This document shows positions 9,000-18,324 of a stretch of DNA of 64,000 bases, piece after piece. The DNA comes from Nitrososphaerota archaeon (GTDB lineage: Archaea > Thermoproteota > Nitrososphaeria > Nitrososphaerales > CADDZS01), in NCBI GenBank assembly GCA_013288145.1, contig JABDCJ010000002.1, forward strand, positions 5,034 through 69,033, given 5' to 3'. The first letter of the stretch is position 1. Each line of letters begins with the position of its first letter. The notes beneath the pieces are model-generated. The model saw only the letters and a program-made list of their open reading frames with translations. It did no database searches and was not told the DNA's origin. The translations under genes were made by a program, and so were the position numbers.

Positions 9000-11138
9000 T
9001 TGGGGTTAAGGAAAAGCCACATGCGAATATGGCCAGGCTATTCCTACCCGCTTGGAGCTACTTGGGACGGAAAGGGGGTTAATTTCGCGATTTTCAGTGA
9101 AAATGCTACCTCGATTAACTTGCTTCTATACGAAAGTGAAAATTCACCAAATCCACACGATAAGGTCCCGTTAACAGAAAAAACCGGATTCGTCTGGCAC
9201 TCGTATCTCCCCGATATTTTGCCAGGACAGCTTTATGCTTACTCGGTCGATGGCTCGTATGAACCTCAAAAGGGGCTCCGGTTTAGCAAGAATAAGGCGC
9301 TAATCGATCCCTATGCGAAAGCAATCGCGGGAACTATTTCGTGGGATGACGCAATGTTCGGGTATAAGATCGGAGATGCGAACGGAGATCTCTCCATTGA
9401 CGAGCGGGACTCGGGACCGTTTCTGCCTAAATCAATCGTCATCGACACAAAGTACGATTGGGAGGGCGATACTCTCCTGCATACACCCTGGAATGATACA
9501 GTGATTTATGAGGTTCACGTCAAGGGAATGACAAAACTGCACCCTGACGTCCCCGAGGAACAGCGCGGGACTTACTCCGGTATCTCCTCTCCAAAAGTGA
9601 TTCGTTATCTGAAAGATTTAGGCGTCAGTGCGCTTGAACTCATGCCAATTCATCATCACGTAGACAACAAGTTTCTAGTCGATGATGGATTGAAGAACTA
9701 TTGGGGGTACAATACTATCGGATTTTTCGCACCTGATTCGAGGTACTCGAGCCGTGGCTTTATGGGCGGGCAAGTTGCGGAATTCAAAGATATGGTGAAG
9801 GCGTTCCACCGCGCAGGAATTGAAGTGATCTTGGATGTCGTTTACAATCACACGGCTGAAGGGAACAATCTCGGCCCCACCCTGAGTTTTCGAGGAATTG
9901 ACAATACGACTTACTATCGCCTTTCTCCAGATAATCCTCAATTCTATGTCGATTTTACCGGGACAGGCAACAGCCTCAACATGCGGCATCCCAGCGTCAT
10001 CCAGATGATCATGGATAGTCTGAGGTACTGGATTTTAGAAATGCACGTCGACGGATTCCGTTTCGACCTTGCCTCGACTCTTGCTCGGGAACTATGGGAG
10101 GTTGATCACCTTTCGAGCTTCTTCGAAGTCATACAGCAGGACCCCGTGATCTCCCAAGTAAAATTGATCGCAGAGCCGTGGGACTTGGGAAACGGCGGCT
10201 ATCAGGTTGGTAACTTTCCGGCGCTCTGGGCAGAATGGAACGGAAGATATCGAGATTCCATCAGGCGATTTTGGAGGAGCGACGAAAGTCAGGTTCCGGA
10301 AATTGCTTACCGTCTAACCGGCTCCAGCGATCTTTACCAGGAAAACGGTAGGAGTCCGCACGCTAGCATTAACTTCGTCACATGTCACGATGGCTTCACT
10401 CTGCGCGATCTCGTGAGTTATAATTCGAAACACAACGAAGCCAACAAAGAGGGTAACCGAGATGGAATGGACGACAACATTAGTTGGGATATGGGAGAGG
10501 AAGGAGACACAAGCAATCTGGTTATTATCTCTGCACGAATGAAGCAGATGAAGAATTTCCTTTCAACACTCTTTCTTTCGCAAGGAGTTCCGATGATGCT
10601 GGGTGGAGACGAGATCGCAAGGACTCAGAACGGCAACAACAATGCTTACTGTCAGGACAATGAGACAAGCTGGTTTAACTGGAACCTGGACGAAAATGAG
10701 AGAGTCTTTCTGAGTTTCACTAGAAATCTGATTTCTTTCCGAAAGGAGCATTCCGTTTTCAGACGTAAGAGATTCTTCCAAGGGCGGAAACTATTCGGAG
10801 CTTCTAAGGACATTACTTGGCTCCAGCCGAACGGGCTCGAAATGACCGAGGAGGCATGGAACGAGTCAAGAATTCGCACGATAGGTATGGTGCTGTCCGG
10901 CGATGCTATGGACGAATTTAATCAGGAAGGAGTGAGAATTGCCGACCTTACGTTTTTGGTATTGCTGAACGCGAAAGGTGAGCCGGCGCAGTTCCGACTA
11001 CCAAAAGTAGCAGAAAAGTGGGAGATCGTTATCCAGACTTTTTCGAATGAATTGAAAGAGAATGAAAAGTCCTTCCGTGGAGGGGATATGTTTAGGCTGG
11101 AAGAAAGATCCGTGGTCGTTATGAAGAGAACATCCTGA
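9000..11138 (+). CDS. glgX: Glycogen debranching enzyme / isoamylase-type TreX
   Basis: Hydrolyses alpha-1,6 branches of glycogen or maltodextrin, which frees linear chains for TreY. It is a GH13_11 protein of 712 residues, the usual GlgX/TreX length, with an N-terminal CBM48 module (WPGYSYPLGATWDGKGVNF). Visible motifs are DVVYNHTAEG, FRFDLAST with nucleophile Asp356, IAEPWD with acid Glu392, and CHDGFTLRDLVSYN with Asp464. The start may be TTG at 9000 or ATG at 9021 (MRIWPGYSYPLG), and the latter fits homologues well. The 74-bp gap after TreS-Mak and position just before TreY support a TreX role. Confidence 0.93.
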   Translation: MGLRKSHMRIWPGYSYPLGATWDGKGVNFAIFSENATSINLLLYESENSPNPHDKVPLTEKTGFVWHSYLPDILPGQLYAYSVDGSYEPQKGLRFSKNKALIDPYAKAIAGTISWDDAMFGYKIGDANGDLSIDERDSGPFLPKSIVIDTKYDWEGDTLLHTPWNDTVIYEVHVKGMTKLHPDVPEEQRGTYSGISSPKVIRYLKDLGVSALELMPIHHHVDNKFLVDDGLKNYWGYNTIGFFAPDSRYSSRGFMGGQVAEFKDMVKAFHRAGIEVILDVVYNHTAEGNNLGPTLSFRGIDNTTYYRLSPDNPQFYVDFTGTGNSLNMRHPSVIQMIMDSLRYWILEMHVDGFRFDLASTLARELWEVDHLSSFFEVIQQDPVISQVKLIAEPWDLGNGGYQVGNFPALWAEWNGRYRDSIRRFWRSDESQVPEIAYRLTGSSDLYQENGRSPHASINFVTCHDGFTLRDLVSYNSKHNEANKEGNRDGMDDNISWDMGEEGDTSNLVIISARMKQMKNFLSTLFLSQGVPMMLGGDEIARTQNGNNNAYCQDNETSWFNWNLDENERVFLSFTRNLISFRKEHSVFRRKRFFQGRKLFGASKDITWLQPNGLEMTEEAWNESRIRTIGMVLSGDAMDEFNQEGVRIADLTFLVLLNAKGEPAQFRLPKVAEKWEIVIQTFSNELKENEKSFRGGDMFRLEERSVVVMKRTS

Positions 11139-11206
11139 TACAACGTTGAAAGCCGGTTTCTACCGCTTTCGAAAGTAAACGCTTCATCTTCAAAGTGTAA
11201 AACTGA

Positions 11207-14020
11207 TTGCGATCGCCTAAACTTCTGAGAATCTTACCGGTCGCAACATATCGACTCCAATTTAACAAGAATTTTCCTTTAGAGAAAGGCCGCGAATTGG
11301 TTCCATACTTTTTTGCTCTGGGAATCAATCAGATTTACAGCTCTCCCTTATTACAAGCTAGATCGGGCAGTTTGCACTGCTACGATGTGATTAATCATGG
11401 CAGACTGAATCCGGAAATCAGCTCAAGTAAAGAATTCGAAGAATTCGTCCGAGAATTGCAGAAGCATGGGATGTCGCTGCTTTTGGATATCGTTCCTAAT
11501 CACATGGCAGCTGATTTTCGAAATGAGATTTGGGAAGATGTTCTGCGATTAGGTAAACAATCAAGATTTGCGGGATACTTCGATATCTTCTGGACAGATG
11601 ACAAAAAGAACAAGGTGGTTCTCCCTGTTCTGGGAGAGAAGCTCGAATCCCTTGTGAAATCAGGCAAAGTAAAGATTGCTTTCAATTCAACGACTCTGGA
11701 CTTTCGGTTAGAAGTTGGTGGTCAGCTTTTCCCTGTTTCGCCCGCGGGGTTCATGTTTATCATTGATTCCATACTGAATTCCCTTCCAGATATCGATTTG
11801 CAGGACGAGGTTGCTGGACAACTGCGAGTTCTTAAATCACAAATTGCCACCCGCAGCTTCCAGGCGACTGATTCGGATGAATGGCTTATTTCAGGCAAAT
11901 CGCGCGAAAGTTGGATGTCTCTGAAGGTAGTGGAAACCATTCAATCATTCATCAACTCTCCTAACGTTGACCTAGAAGAATTGCTGACGTTGCAAAACTA
12001 CAAGCTCGAGTATTGGGTAGATGGTCTGAAAGATCTCAATTTCAGGAGGTTTTTCAACGTGACAGACCTTGTAGCGATAAGGCAGGAATACCGCCCAGCC
12101 TTTGAAGAGTCACACAGCTTAATCATGGATCTGGTTAGCCAGAAAGTTGTTACTGGGTTCCGAATAGACCACATAGATGGATTGTGGGATCCGCCTGCTT
12201 ATCTTGCAAAACTGAGTAATGTTTGCAAGCACGAACTGAAATCAACCAGACGATTCCCGGTTTTTGTCGAGAAAATAATAACTCAACCTGAAGAGAATCT
12301 TCGACATTCGTGGCCGGTAGAGGGCACAACCGGATATGACTTTCTGAACGATCTGAATGGCATCTTTGTTGAGCGTCGAAGCGCGTCAAAAATCAGGAAT
12401 ATCTACTCACGTTTCACTGGCGATCAAAACAATTTTGACAAGATCCTGTTTGATTCAAAGGTTTTGATAATAGAGCGATTCATGCAGCCTGACGTAAAAA
12501 GATTGGAGCAGCTATTACGTGGATTTGCCAAAAATAGTCTCAAAGAAAGTGCATCGTTCAAAAGGGCCATAGAATTATTTGCCGCAAACTTTCCGGTTTA
12601 CAGGACATACATCGATGCAACGCACGCTGTCGAAGAAGCCGATCTTAAATTATTAAGAAAGGCACTCACGGGCGCGAGAAAAGTCGCAAAAACCGAAGGC
12701 GCGGGATTAGAGGGGTTTACGGCAATTGAAGTCGTGCTTCGCGATGCAACGAAGAATTCCAGAAAGACTCGAGAATCTCGCAAGTTGTTACAGAGCTTTC
12801 AGCAGTTGACATCCGCGGTCGTCGCAAAGGGCGCAGAAGATACGGCATTCTACAGATACTTTCCGCTTTCCTCACTGAACGAAGTAGGAGGTAACCCGGA
12901 TCTATTTGGGATATCAGTTAACGAGTTTCACAATCGTAATCTCTATCGTTATTCAAACTGGCCCCATACTCTGCTCGCATCCTCTACTCATGACACAAAG
13001 AGGAGTGAAGATGTTCGCGCAAGAATCAACGTTCTATCGGAAATGCCTGATGAATGGGGGGATGTCGTTAGCAAATGGGGGAGAACGAATGCAAGGTATC
13101 GACGCGACAAGAGTTCCCCATCTAGATTAATTGAGTATTTACTGTACCAGACATTATTGGGATGCATCGATTCTTTTGATTTCGTAAGTGATCAGGGCGA
13201 GCTAAACCCTAGTTTCATCAAGAGAATCGTCCGATATGTTCGCAAGGCGTCGAATGAAGCAGAGCTCGAAACAAGCTGGACATTTCCAAATGAAGAGTAT
13301 GATGAGAGCCTCGAAAGTTTTGTTCAAAACATTCTTTCGAAAGACAACCCTTCCTTTCTTTATAATCTCGTAGAATTTGCCACCAAAATTCGGTCGCTCG
13401 GCAGGCTTAACTCAATTTCTCAGATTGTGTTAAAATTGACTTGTCCTGGGATTCCGGACATTTATCAGGGAAATGAATTGTGGGACTATAGTCTAGTCGA
13501 CCCTGACAATAGACGTCCCGTCGATTTTGATAAGAGAAAGGAAATAATTTCCAGTTTGAATATGCGCCTTGAAAATGAACCATTGGCCTCACTTGCAAGT
13601 TCCCTCCTGAAAAACTCGGAAAACGGTGAAATCAAGATGTTCCTTATCAAGAAAATCTTGGATTATCGAAAAGAAAATTCCGATCTCTTCCGGTCCGGAA
13701 ATTACATACCGCTATCGATTAATGGATCGAGAAAAAACAACGTCGTCGCTTTCGCGAGAAACTATAATGTGAAAAAGATCATCGTTGTGACCTCTAGATT
13801 CTTTAATGAGCTTATCCAAAAAGATCACACTTTTCCCGTAGGAGGTGAGATATGGAGGGATTCTTTTTTGCGAATTCCCCTCTTATTCAATGGAAAGAAA
13901 AATCTCAGAGATATACTGACCGGACAACTTGTCCAGCCGGTTAAGAAGAAGGGACACTTCGGCCTTGAAATGGGTCAAGTCCTCAGCTTGTTACCTGTGG
14001 CAGTGCTAGAATCGAAATAG
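11207..14020 (+). CDS. treY: Maltooligosyl trehalose synthase
   Basis: Isomerises the reducing-end alpha-1,4 bond of maltodextrin to alpha,alpha-1,1, giving maltooligosyl trehalose. It is GH13_26, 937 residues (family proteins are mostly 700-900, so slightly long). The N-terminus PVATYRLQFNKNF is characteristic. Catalytic residues are Asp321 (GFRIDHIDGLWDP), Glu355 (FVEKI, before the ENL-W-VEGTTGYDF block) and Asp596 (SSTHDTKRSEDVRAR). The C-terminal PDIYQGNELWDYSLVDPDNR block is also typical. The start is TTG. The gene converges on GlgE with six bases between the two stop codons. Its partner TreZ is on the opposite strand 6.4 kb away. Confidence 0.95.
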   Translation: MRSPKLLRILPVATYRLQFNKNFPLEKGRELVPYFFALGINQIYSSPLLQARSGSLHCYDVINHGRLNPEISSSKEFEEFVRELQKHGMSLLLDIVPNHMAADFRNEIWEDVLRLGKQSRFAGYFDIFWTDDKKNKVVLPVLGEKLESLVKSGKVKIAFNSTTLDFRLEVGGQLFPVSPAGFMFIIDSILNSLPDIDLQDEVAGQLRVLKSQIATRSFQATDSDEWLISGKSRESWMSLKVVETIQSFINSPNVDLEELLTLQNYKLEYWVDGLKDLNFRRFFNVTDLVAIRQEYRPAFEESHSLIMDLVSQKVVTGFRIDHIDGLWDPPAYLAKLSNVCKHELKSTRRFPVFVEKIITQPEENLRHSWPVEGTTGYDFLNDLNGIFVERRSASKIRNIYSRFTGDQNNFDKILFDSKVLIIERFMQPDVKRLEQLLRGFAKNSLKESASFKRAIELFAANFPVYRTYIDATHAVEEADLKLLRKALTGARKVAKTEGAGLEGFTAIEVVLRDATKNSRKTRESRKLLQSFQQLTSAVVAKGAEDTAFYRYFPLSSLNEVGGNPDLFGISVNEFHNRNLYRYSNWPHTLLASSTHDTKRSEDVRARINVLSEMPDEWGDVVSKWGRTNARYRRDKSSPSRLIEYLLYQTLLGCIDSFDFVSDQGELNPSFIKRIVRYVRKASNEAELETSWTFPNEEYDESLESFVQNILSKDNPSFLYNLVEFATKIRSLGRLNSISQIVLKLTCPGIPDIYQGNELWDYSLVDPDNRRPVDFDKRKEIISSLNMRLENEPLASLASSLLKNSENGEIKMFLIKKILDYRKENSDLFRSGNYIPLSINGSRKNNVVAFARNYNVKKIIVVTSRFFNELIQKDHTFPVGGEIWRDSFLRIPLLFNGKKNLRDILTGQLVQPVKKKGHFGLEMGQVLSLLPVAVLESK

Positions 14021-14026
14021 CCTCTA

Positions 14027-16033
14027 CTACTTTTGAAGGAGCAGTATGTGCGCCGGCTCGATTTTTGGGTCAAGTCGTACGTAATTTTTATCGCCATGCC
14101 AGACAAACTCGCGTTCAGTTATGAGGTCTCTAACGGTGTAACTGCCATGAAGTCCCAAATCTCGGACCGGAACTGTTACAATCCCGTCATGAGCGGAAAA
14201 TGGATCGAGATTCACCGCCATGAGGATTACATTAGTCAGGTCTTCAGTCCACTTGCCGTAGAAGAGAATTTGTTCTTCATCACACTCAAGTAATCTTAAG
14301 GAGGAATTGCATTGAAGGGCCGGATTTTCCCGTCTGATCCTGTTGATCTTTGAGATATAGTCCTTGATATTGCCCGCCTCATTCCAATCTCTCACGACAT
14401 ATTGATATTTTTCAGAATTCAGGTATTCTTCTGACCCCTTGATTAAGGGAATGTTTTCGCATAATTCAAAGCCGTTGTAAATTCCGTAGGACGAGGAAAG
14501 GGTTGCTGCCAGCATTGCCCTAATTTTGAAGGCCGGTCTCCCTCCAGTTTGCAGGTATTCTGGTAATATATCCGGGGTATTAGCAAAAAGGTTGGGCCGG
14601 TAATATTCGACTACGTCGGAAAGAAAGAACTCTTTAATGAATTGGGTCAGTTCGTACTTTGTGTTTTTCCAAGTAAAGTACGTGTACGATTGATCAAAGC
14701 CTACCTTGGCAAGTAGTTTCATTGCGTTAGGTCGCGTAAACGCCTCTGCTAGAAAGATTACATCTGGATATTCGGACCTAGCTTTGGAAATAGACCATTC
14801 CCAGAATGAGAATGGTTTAGTGTGCGGATTGTCGACCCTGAAGATCTTTATCCCTTTTTCAATCCAAAATTCCACTACCCGTCTCAGTTCTTCCCATAAC
14901 GAATTCCAGTCTTTGGACTCGAAATTAAGCGGGTAAATATCGTAATATTTTTTCGGTGGATTTTCCGCGAATTTGATCGTGCCATCCTTTCTATGGTAGA
15001 ACCACTCAGGATGTTCCTTAACGTAGGGATGATCAGGCGACACCTGAAAGGCAAGATCAAGGGCGACATCCATTTCCATTTCTCTGGACTTCGAAACCAG
15101 TCTCAAGAAATCTTTCATGCTACCAAGATCAGGATTAACCGTGTCATGGCCCCCTAGGTCGCTGCCAATTGCCCAGGGACTGCCAGGATCGCTTTGAGAT
15201 TCGCTTTTTGTGTTATTCGGACCTCGACGATTGGTGTAACCAATTGGATGGATTGGTGGGAGATAGATTACATCGAAACCCATTTTCTTGATATCTTCTA
15301 AACGGTTTTCACAATCCTTGAAAGTTGCGCTCTTTCCTTCGAGAGACCCTTGGGAACGATGGAACATTTCGTACCAAGCCGAGTAGATCGCAGCAGATCT
15401 GTCAACCACAATTGAGAAGACTCGGCTGGCGACGTAGTCCCTTTTCTCCAGATTCCTTCTAATTATGGAAACCAAAGTCCTTTCAGAGAGCTTCTTAATG
15501 AGAGAGTTAACACCGTTCTCAGATACTGAGTCAACAATGTTCTCCACTTCGAAGAGTCGACTCTCGATCAAACTTCTCTCATCTGGAGATGCGTTCACCG
15601 CCGCGATTGTTGCAAGTTTGATAAGTTCGGCTACATCGGAAGTTATGTCCTCCCCGGCCGCTTGCCACCTATCGATGTCCTGGATTTTCTTGGAGTAACT
15701 GTCGTTCCACGCCCCAACGAAGAATTCGAAAAATCCGAGTTGGCTCAACTGAACTTTAGCGGACCATCTATCTTCATCATCTGAATACTCCATTTCGTGT
15801 GAGTTCCATAGATCGTTTCCTCTCATTCTCCACGATAGGCTGGCTGCGACGAGATCATGTCCCGGCCTCACGACGTCCGCGCTGACTGTCACTAAATCCC
15901 CGAGGATTCGTTTGGCAGAAAACCTACCACAATCAATAACTGGTGAAACGTTCATAATTTGGATCGAGCTTCGCAGACCGCGAAGCTCATCGTCTATTGA
16001 CCTCGAAGCTGAAGACTTTGAGAGTTCTGTCAT
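14027..16033 (-). CDS. glgE: Alpha-1,4-glucan:maltose-1-phosphate maltosyltransferase
   Basis: Extends alpha-1,4-glucan by two glucose units from maltose-1-phosphate. It is GH13_3, 668 residues, the normal GlgE length. The GlgE-specific block FRVDNPHTKPFSFWEW contains nucleophile Asp401. The acid Glu430 is in FLAEAFTRP, 29 residues later, the same spacing as in the Streptomyces enzyme. Further GlgE signatures are YLPPIHPIGYTNRRGPNN and GSDLGGHDTVNPDLG. The start is ATG. It is the last gene of the minus-strand block (GlgB 38 bp upstream), and with the kinase of the TreS-Mak fusion it makes a complete trehalose-to-glucan route. GlgE is mainly known from bacteria. Confidence 0.95.
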   Translation of the reverse strand: MTELSKSSASRSIDDELRGLRSSIQIMNVSPVIDCGRFSAKRILGDLVTVSADVVRPGHDLVAASLSWRMRGNDLWNSHEMEYSDDEDRWSAKVQLSQLGFFEFFVGAWNDSYSKKIQDIDRWQAAGEDITSDVAELIKLATIAAVNASPDERSLIESRLFEVENIVDSVSENGVNSLIKKLSERTLVSIIRRNLEKRDYVASRVFSIVVDRSAAIYSAWYEMFHRSQGSLEGKSATFKDCENRLEDIKKMGFDVIYLPPIHPIGYTNRRGPNNTKSESQSDPGSPWAIGSDLGGHDTVNPDLGSMKDFLRLVSKSREMEMDVALDLAFQVSPDHPYVKEHPEWFYHRKDGTIKFAENPPKKYYDIYPLNFESKDWNSLWEELRRVVEFWIEKGIKIFRVDNPHTKPFSFWEWSISKARSEYPDVIFLAEAFTRPNAMKLLAKVGFDQSYTYFTWKNTKYELTQFIKEFFLSDVVEYYRPNLFANTPDILPEYLQTGGRPAFKIRAMLAATLSSSYGIYNGFELCENIPLIKGSEEYLNSEKYQYVVRDWNEAGNIKDYISKINRIRRENPALQCNSSLRLLECDEEQILFYGKWTEDLTNVILMAVNLDPFSAHDGIVTVPVRDLGLHGSYTVRDLITEREFVWHGDKNYVRLDPKIEPAHILLLQK

Positions 16034-16071
16034 CTCGGTCTGAATTCTCCCGTACTTCGATTTGTGTTCCT

Positions 16072-18297
16072 CTACGAATTTGTAATGATCTCGCGTTTCA
16101 GAACCAAGATTCCGAGCGGAGGGAGAGTTAGTTTTAGCGAACTATTTTTTCCGTGCCAATGTACTTCCTCCGATTTTAGCCCACCGAGATTTCCAACTCC
16201 GCTTCCGCCGTAGACCCCTGCATCGCTGTTCAAGATTTCTCGATAATAACCTGACGTAGGAACACCCACGCGATATCCGTAGCGAGGAACAGGAGTCATG
16301 TTACATACAATCAGAGAAACTCGATCATTCTCGTCGCTTGAACTTTTTCTAAGAAAACTGATTGTGCTTTGCTCCGAATCTTTGAAATCGATCCATTCAA
16401 AACCGGCGTAAGAAAAGTCGGCAGTATGGAATTCATCATTTTCGGTATAAATCCGGTTTAGGTCCCTAACAAAAGTCGATACTCCTTTGTTTAGTGGATT
16501 TCCGCTTTCCTTCCAATCGAGCTCTGTGCGAAAGTTCCACTCGTTTTTCTGACCGAATTCTGTTCCCATGAAAATCAATTTCTTTCCAGGGTTAGTATAC
16601 ATGTATCCGAGGGCAAGTCGCAAATTAGCAAACCTTTGCCACTCATCTCCGGGCATTTTATACTGCATCGATCTTTTGCCGTAAACGACTTCGTCGTGTG
16701 AAAATACCAGAACAAAATTCTCGCTAAAGGCATAGAGAAGGCTGAAAGTTAGATTTCGATGATGATATTTTCGAAATATTGGATCGGTCTGAAAATATTC
16801 TAGCGTGTCATGCATCCAGCCCATATTCCACTTAAGGTCGAAACCCAATCCCCCTTTCTTAACAGGATGAGTAACCCCCGGCCAGGCAGTTGATTCCTCA
16901 GCTATCGTCATAGATTTGGGGAAATACAAGCGCACGACCTCGTTAGTCTCTCTCAAGAATTCCAAGGCTTGAAGGTTTTCTCTCCCCCCGTACTCGTTTG
17001 GCAACCATTCTCCTTCTTTTCGAGAATAGTCCAAATATAGCATGGACGCAACAGCGTCCAGCCTGAGTCCGTCGGCGTGGTACTTATCAAGCCAGAAGAG
17101 GGCGTTCGAGATCAGAAACGCCCTAACCTCATTTCTCGAATAATTGAAGATCAGAGTACCCCAATCAGGTGTGACGCCCCTTCGCGGATCGGCATGCTCG
17201 AACAGGTGAGTTCCATCGAATAGAGCGAGTCCGTAATCGTCTTTGGGAAAGTGTGCCGGAACCCAGTCCAGAATGACACCAATTCCTCCTCGATGACATT
17301 TGTCGACGAAGTACATGAAATCCTCGGGAGAACCGTGCCTTGAGGTTGGCGCAAAGTAATTCGTTACTTGATAGCCCCAAGAGTCGTCCAGAGGGTGCTC
17401 CATAATTGGCATTAATTCGATGTGGGTAAAGCCGAGTCCATTAAGATAGGGGACGAGTGCATCTGCAATGTCCCTGTAATTCAAGAATGATCCGTCTTTC
17501 CCCTTTTTCCAGGATCCTAGGTGAAGTTCGTATATCGAAATCGCCGATGAAGTGACGGTAAATTTCTGGTTCTTTGCTCTTATCCAGTCTTCATCGGTCC
17601 AGTGATAATCATCCAGATTTGCAACGATTGAGGCTGTCCGAGGTCTAACCTCACATTGGAAGGCAAAAGGATCTGCTTTGAGGTGGATCTTCCCGTCGGC
17701 TCTGGACTTGATGGCGTATTTGTACACTTCACCTTCCTTTACTCTTGGAACAAATATTTCCCATATTCCAGAGACTCCTGTAGAAATCATCGGAATTTCG
17801 CCGGGCTGCCAGTGGTTGAAATCCGCAACCACCGAGACCGAGGCCGCGTTAGGTGCCCAGACAGCAAACTGAGTCCCGCGGACAGCCTCGATGACCAGAA
17901 CATGAGATCCTAACTTTTCGTATGCCTTTCGATGAGTTCCCTCTCCGAAAAGATATAGATCAAGTTCTCCAAGCTGGGGTCTAAATGCATAGGGATCTTC
18001 CCTTTCATCAACGTAACCGCTCTTGTCCTCGTAAGATATCGTATACTTTGGAACACTTTCGGTCGCTATCTGAACTTCCCAAAATCCCCGAGGATCGGTC
18101 TTTATGAAATCTCGTCTGCCAGAGCTTTCAAAATTAGCCCAGGCCCTAATGGCTCTGGGCAGATATGCCCTAACAGATAGGAGTCTTCTATTAGACGAAA
18201 CAAAGTGAGGCCCTAGGAGTTTTGAGGGATCTGCCTCTTCAAACGCAATTAGCCGATCAATCTGATCGCTTGAAACTGTACTTTCAAATTGTTCCAT
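16072..18297 (-). CDS. glgB: 1,4-alpha-glucan branching enzyme (GH13)
   Basis: Introduces alpha-1,6 branches into the linear glucan made by GlgE. The order is an N-terminal CBM48-like module (to about 225), the GH13_9 barrel, and a C-terminal all-beta domain. Catalytic residues are Asp414 (GLRLDAVASMLYLDYSR), Glu467 in AEESTAWPGV, and Asp535 in FSHDEVVYGKRSM. NEYGGRENLQA is also diagnostic. Its 741 residues match bacterial GlgB of the two-N-domain type. It is a GH13 enzyme and not the GH57 branching enzyme common in archaea. The start is ATG. It lies between the GH57 gene (27-bp gap) and glgE (38-bp gap), so these are probably cotranscribed. Confidence 0.94.
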   Translation of the reverse strand: MEQFESTVSSDQIDRLIAFEEADPSKLLGPHFVSSNRRLLSVRAYLPRAIRAWANFESSGRRDFIKTDPRGFWEVQIATESVPKYTISYEDKSGYVDEREDPYAFRPQLGELDLYLFGEGTHRKAYEKLGSHVLVIEAVRGTQFAVWAPNAASVSVVADFNHWQPGEIPMISTGVSGIWEIFVPRVKEGEVYKYAIKSRADGKIHLKADPFAFQCEVRPRTASIVANLDDYHWTDEDWIRAKNQKFTVTSSAISIYELHLGSWKKGKDGSFLNYRDIADALVPYLNGLGFTHIELMPIMEHPLDDSWGYQVTNYFAPTSRHGSPEDFMYFVDKCHRGGIGVILDWVPAHFPKDDYGLALFDGTHLFEHADPRRGVTPDWGTLIFNYSRNEVRAFLISNALFWLDKYHADGLRLDAVASMLYLDYSRKEGEWLPNEYGGRENLQALEFLRETNEVVRLYFPKSMTIAEESTAWPGVTHPVKKGGLGFDLKWNMGWMHDTLEYFQTDPIFRKYHHRNLTFSLLYAFSENFVLVFSHDEVVYGKRSMQYKMPGDEWQRFANLRLALGYMYTNPGKKLIFMGTEFGQKNEWNFRTELDWKESGNPLNKGVSTFVRDLNRIYTENDEFHTADFSYAGFEWIDFKDSEQSTISFLRKSSSDENDRVSLIVCNMTPVPRYGYRVGVPTSGYYREILNSDAGVYGGSGVGNLGGLKSEEVHWHGKNSSLKLTLPPLGILVLKREIITNS

Positions 18298-18324
18298 TGC
18301 AGATCAAATTTACTCGAAGAAGTG

